NCBI GenBank assembly: GCA_900555525.1
Contig: USLP01000040.1
Span: 1-8,745, forward strand
From: an uncultured Eubacteriales bacterium
GTDB taxonomy: Bacteria; Bacillota; Clostridia; UMGS1840
Direction: 5' to 3'
DNA length: 8,745 bases
Shown here in pieces: positions 7,199-8,745 of this stretch. Numbering within the stretch: the first letter of the stretch is position 1; every line of letters starts with the position of its first letter. The notes beneath the pieces were generated by a model that was not told the origin of the DNA, did not search any database, and saw only the letters and a program-made list of their open reading frames with translations. Both the position numbers and the translations under genes were made by a program.

Positions 7199-8116
7199 AT
7201 GTATTCCGTTCCCTCACCCTACGGCATAGACCCGAGTAAAGTTATGGCGCCGTTTTACTTCATATTCTTCGGAATGATGTTAAGCGACGCGGGCTACGGA
7301 ATTTTGCTCACGCTTGCAACAGCTTTTGTACTTTACAAAATGAAACCGCCCGAAGGACAGCTTAAGAAAATGTGTTCGCTCTTATGCCTTTGCGGTATAT
7401 CAACATTCATTTTCGGTATGCTGTTCGGAAGTTTCTTCTCCGACCTTGTGTCAACGCTGACGCTCGGAAAAACCACTCAATGGGCGCTTGTAAATCCGAT
7501 GGAAGACCCTATGACGGTACTTCTTATAGGCTATGCGCTCGGTGCGGTTCACCTCATGACGGGCTTGGGTGTAAAGGCTTATATGCTTATACGGGACGGC
7601 AAGGCTCTTGACGCACTTTTCGATGTCGGAAGCTGGTATCTCGTATTTATAGGAATAGGCATGATGCTTGTTCCCCAAATAAGCACATACGGCACTTACG
7701 TTATAATCGCAGGCGTTGTCATGCTTGTTCTCACACAGGGCAGACAGGAAAAAAATATTTTCAAAAAGCTCATGTCGGGAATTTTAAGCTTATATGACGC
7801 AACGGGTTATCTTTCGGATATACTTTCATATTCGAGACTTTTGGCTCTGGGACTTTCCACGGCGGTTGTCGGAATGGTTATAAACAAGATGGGTTCCATG
7901 GGTGCAGCCAACGGCTGGACGGTTTCATCGGCAATTATATTCACGCTTGTATTCCTTTTGGGACATAGCTTCAATATCGCCATAAACGTACTCGGCTCTT
8001 ACGTTCATACGTGCCGTCTTATGTATATAGAATTTTTCAGCAAATTTTTTGAAAGCGGAGGAAAAGCTTTTTCACCGCTCACAATTAAAAATAAGTATAC
8101 AAATTTAAAACAATAA
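7199..8116 (+). CDS. ntpI: V/A-type ATPase subunit I, C-terminal membrane half (frameshifted from upstream piece)
   Basis: This is the membrane part of subunit I, which forms the half-channels for H+ or Na+ beside the K-subunit ring. From ATG 7199 it is 305 residues with about seven or eight membrane segments, beginning at MAPFYFIFFGMMLSDAGYGI (16-35). The key arginine in SYSRLLALGLS is residue 213 (codon at 7835). A second conserved arginine lies in HTCRLMYIEFF (Arg273). These correspond to the two arginines essential for ion movement in V-ATPase a subunits. The family-typical sequence extends upstream of the ATG in the same frame (PFEVVTE from 7180), so 7199 is probably not a natural start; only a weak GAGG (7184-7187) lies 11 nt before it. 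The end is intact, closing FSPLTIKNKYTNLKQ. It could be expressed as a separate protein by coupling to the upstream stop. Confidence 0.88.
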   Translation: MYSVPSPYGIDPSKVMAPFYFIFFGMMLSDAGYGILLTLATAFVLYKMKPPEGQLKKMCSLLCLCGISTFIFGMLFGSFFSDLVSTLTLGKTTQWALVNPMEDPMTVLLIGYALGAVHLMTGLGVKAYMLIRDGKALDALFDVGSWYLVFIGIGMMLVPQISTYGTYVIIAGVVMLVLTQGRQEKNIFKKLMSGILSLYDATGYLSDILSYSRLLALGLSTAVVGMVINKMGSMGAANGWTVSSAIIFTLVFLLGHSFNIAINVLGSYVHTCRLMYIEFFSKFFESGGKAFSPLTIKNKYTNLKQ

Positions 8117-8137
8117 TAAATTTTTGGAGGAAAAATT

Positions 8138-8745
8138 ATGATTTGTAAAAAATGCGGCCAGGAAATTCCCAATGACTCGGGTTTTTGCTCAAACTGCGGA
8201 ACTGCTGTCAGTCAGGAAGAAGCCTTTAATCAACCTTCTCCCTCAGACGGCTCGCTTAACGCTCAGGCGCCCCGTAAAAAGGGCAAACGCAGAATTAAGC
8301 TTATAGCCGTACTAGCGATTGCGGTTATCCTTCTGGCTGGAATAGGCACGCTGGCCTATAACGCCCAGCCCTCCCTCTACCGCATGTTTAAAGGGGAAAA
8401 ACAGCATTTTTCCATGCTTTTAGACAAAATGCAGGACAAATACTCGTCCCAGGAGCTCTATTCTTTTAAGGATGACGCAAAAGCTAAGATAACCCACAGC
8501 CTCAGCTACGATTTTAAACAGCTTCAGGAGCTGGGCCTGCCCATGGACGGCAGCCTGGAAAACACTAAAATCGCTTTGGACCAGATTATCCGAATTGACG
8601 GAAAAAAGGAAATATTCCAGGTTGAGCAGGAAACCAGCCTTTTCGGAGCCTCTTTCCCGCAAATATCCGCCGTTATGTCCTCGGGAGATTTCGGCCTGTA
8701 TATTGACGGACTCACAAAAAGCTATATTTCCCTTAACAGCCTTAT
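8138..8745 (+). CDS. zinc-ribbon membrane-anchored protein, partial at right edge
   Basis: The first 202 residues are visible with no stop. The N-terminus is a zinc ribbon with CxxC at 3-6 and CxxC at 17-20 (MICKKCGQEIPNDSGFCSNC). A polar linker to about residue 45, a basic cluster RKKGKRRIK (46-54), one membrane segment (about 53-73), and a predicted outside domain follow. The positive-inside rule places the ribbon in the cytoplasm. The outer domain has helices around 83-135 and strand-like segments after (IIRIDGKKEIFQVEQET); I do not recognise it. GGAGG (8126-8130) lies 7 nt before the ATG, 21 bp after subunit I. Proteins of this layout are common and poorly characterised in Firmicutes. It occupies the place where V/A-ATPase subunit K would be expected. 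CTG, CAG and GCC codons appear more often than in purA, which hints at a different origin but is weak evidence. Confidence 0.85.
   Translation, partial: MICKKCGQEIPNDSGFCSNCGTAVSQEEAFNQPSPSDGSLNAQAPRKKGKRRIKLIAVLAIAVILLAGIGTLAYNAQPSLYRMFKGEKQHFSMLLDKMQDKYSSQELYSFKDDAKAKITHSLSYDFKQLQELGLPMDGSLENTKIALDQIIRIDGKKEIFQVEQETSLFGASFPQISAVMSSGDFGLYIDGLTKSYISLNSL

Noticed and set aside
8420..8715. two short open frames on the minus strand near the right edge
   Set aside because: Both are antisense to the zinc-ribbon gene, which has a strong ribosome site and clear domain layout; neither has recognisable features.

Overview
The window looks like chromosomal DNA of a low-to-moderate GC Gram-positive of the class Clostridia. 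The evidence is strong AGGAGG-type ribosome binding sites, consensus sigma-A promoters, a signal recognition particle (SRP) RNA gene directly upstream of dnaX as in Bacillus subtilis, a TagO/MnaA wall-polymer pair, and a bacterial V/A-type ATPase. Genus cannot be decided from sequence alone.

Left part (1-1451, minus strand): the first 405 codons of dnaX (DNA polymerase III gamma/tau) run off the left edge. Upstream of it lies a compact 4.5S-type SRP RNA gene, about 121 nt as a single long hairpin, with its own promoter (TTGACA, 17 bp, TATAAT).

Middle (about 1452-1750): an AT-rich divergent intergenic region with no protein gene. It holds many short dyads and a perfect 15-bp inverted repeat (1542-1556 / 1652-1666) enclosing a promoter-like TTGAAA-17-TATAAT. 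A second extended -10 promoter (1690-1718) sits just before the rightward gene cluster.

Right part (1751-8745, plus strand): eight genes in one direction, separated by 12-36 bp, with no clear terminator between them: a DUF1858 redox-disulfide protein, purA, an unrecognised 94-residue protein, a TagO/WecA-type glycosyl-1-phosphate transferase, UDP-GlcNAc 2-epimerase, a V/A-ATPase peripheral-stalk subunit (AhaH/NtpF-like), V/A-ATPase subunit I, and a membrane-anchored zinc-ribbon protein cut by the right edge. The transferase and epimerase together would start and feed teichoic-acid-like wall polymer synthesis. The next two genes open a V/A-ATPase operon.

Two irregularities stand out. Subunit I is split by a single-base frameshift near an A6 run (7167-7172). 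The ATPase operon also does not continue with the expected subunit K; a zinc-ribbon membrane protein follows instead. Most other genes are ordinary housekeeping genes. I found no CRISPR array, tRNA, rRNA, insertion sequence or defence system, and nothing that clearly amounts to a new biological system.
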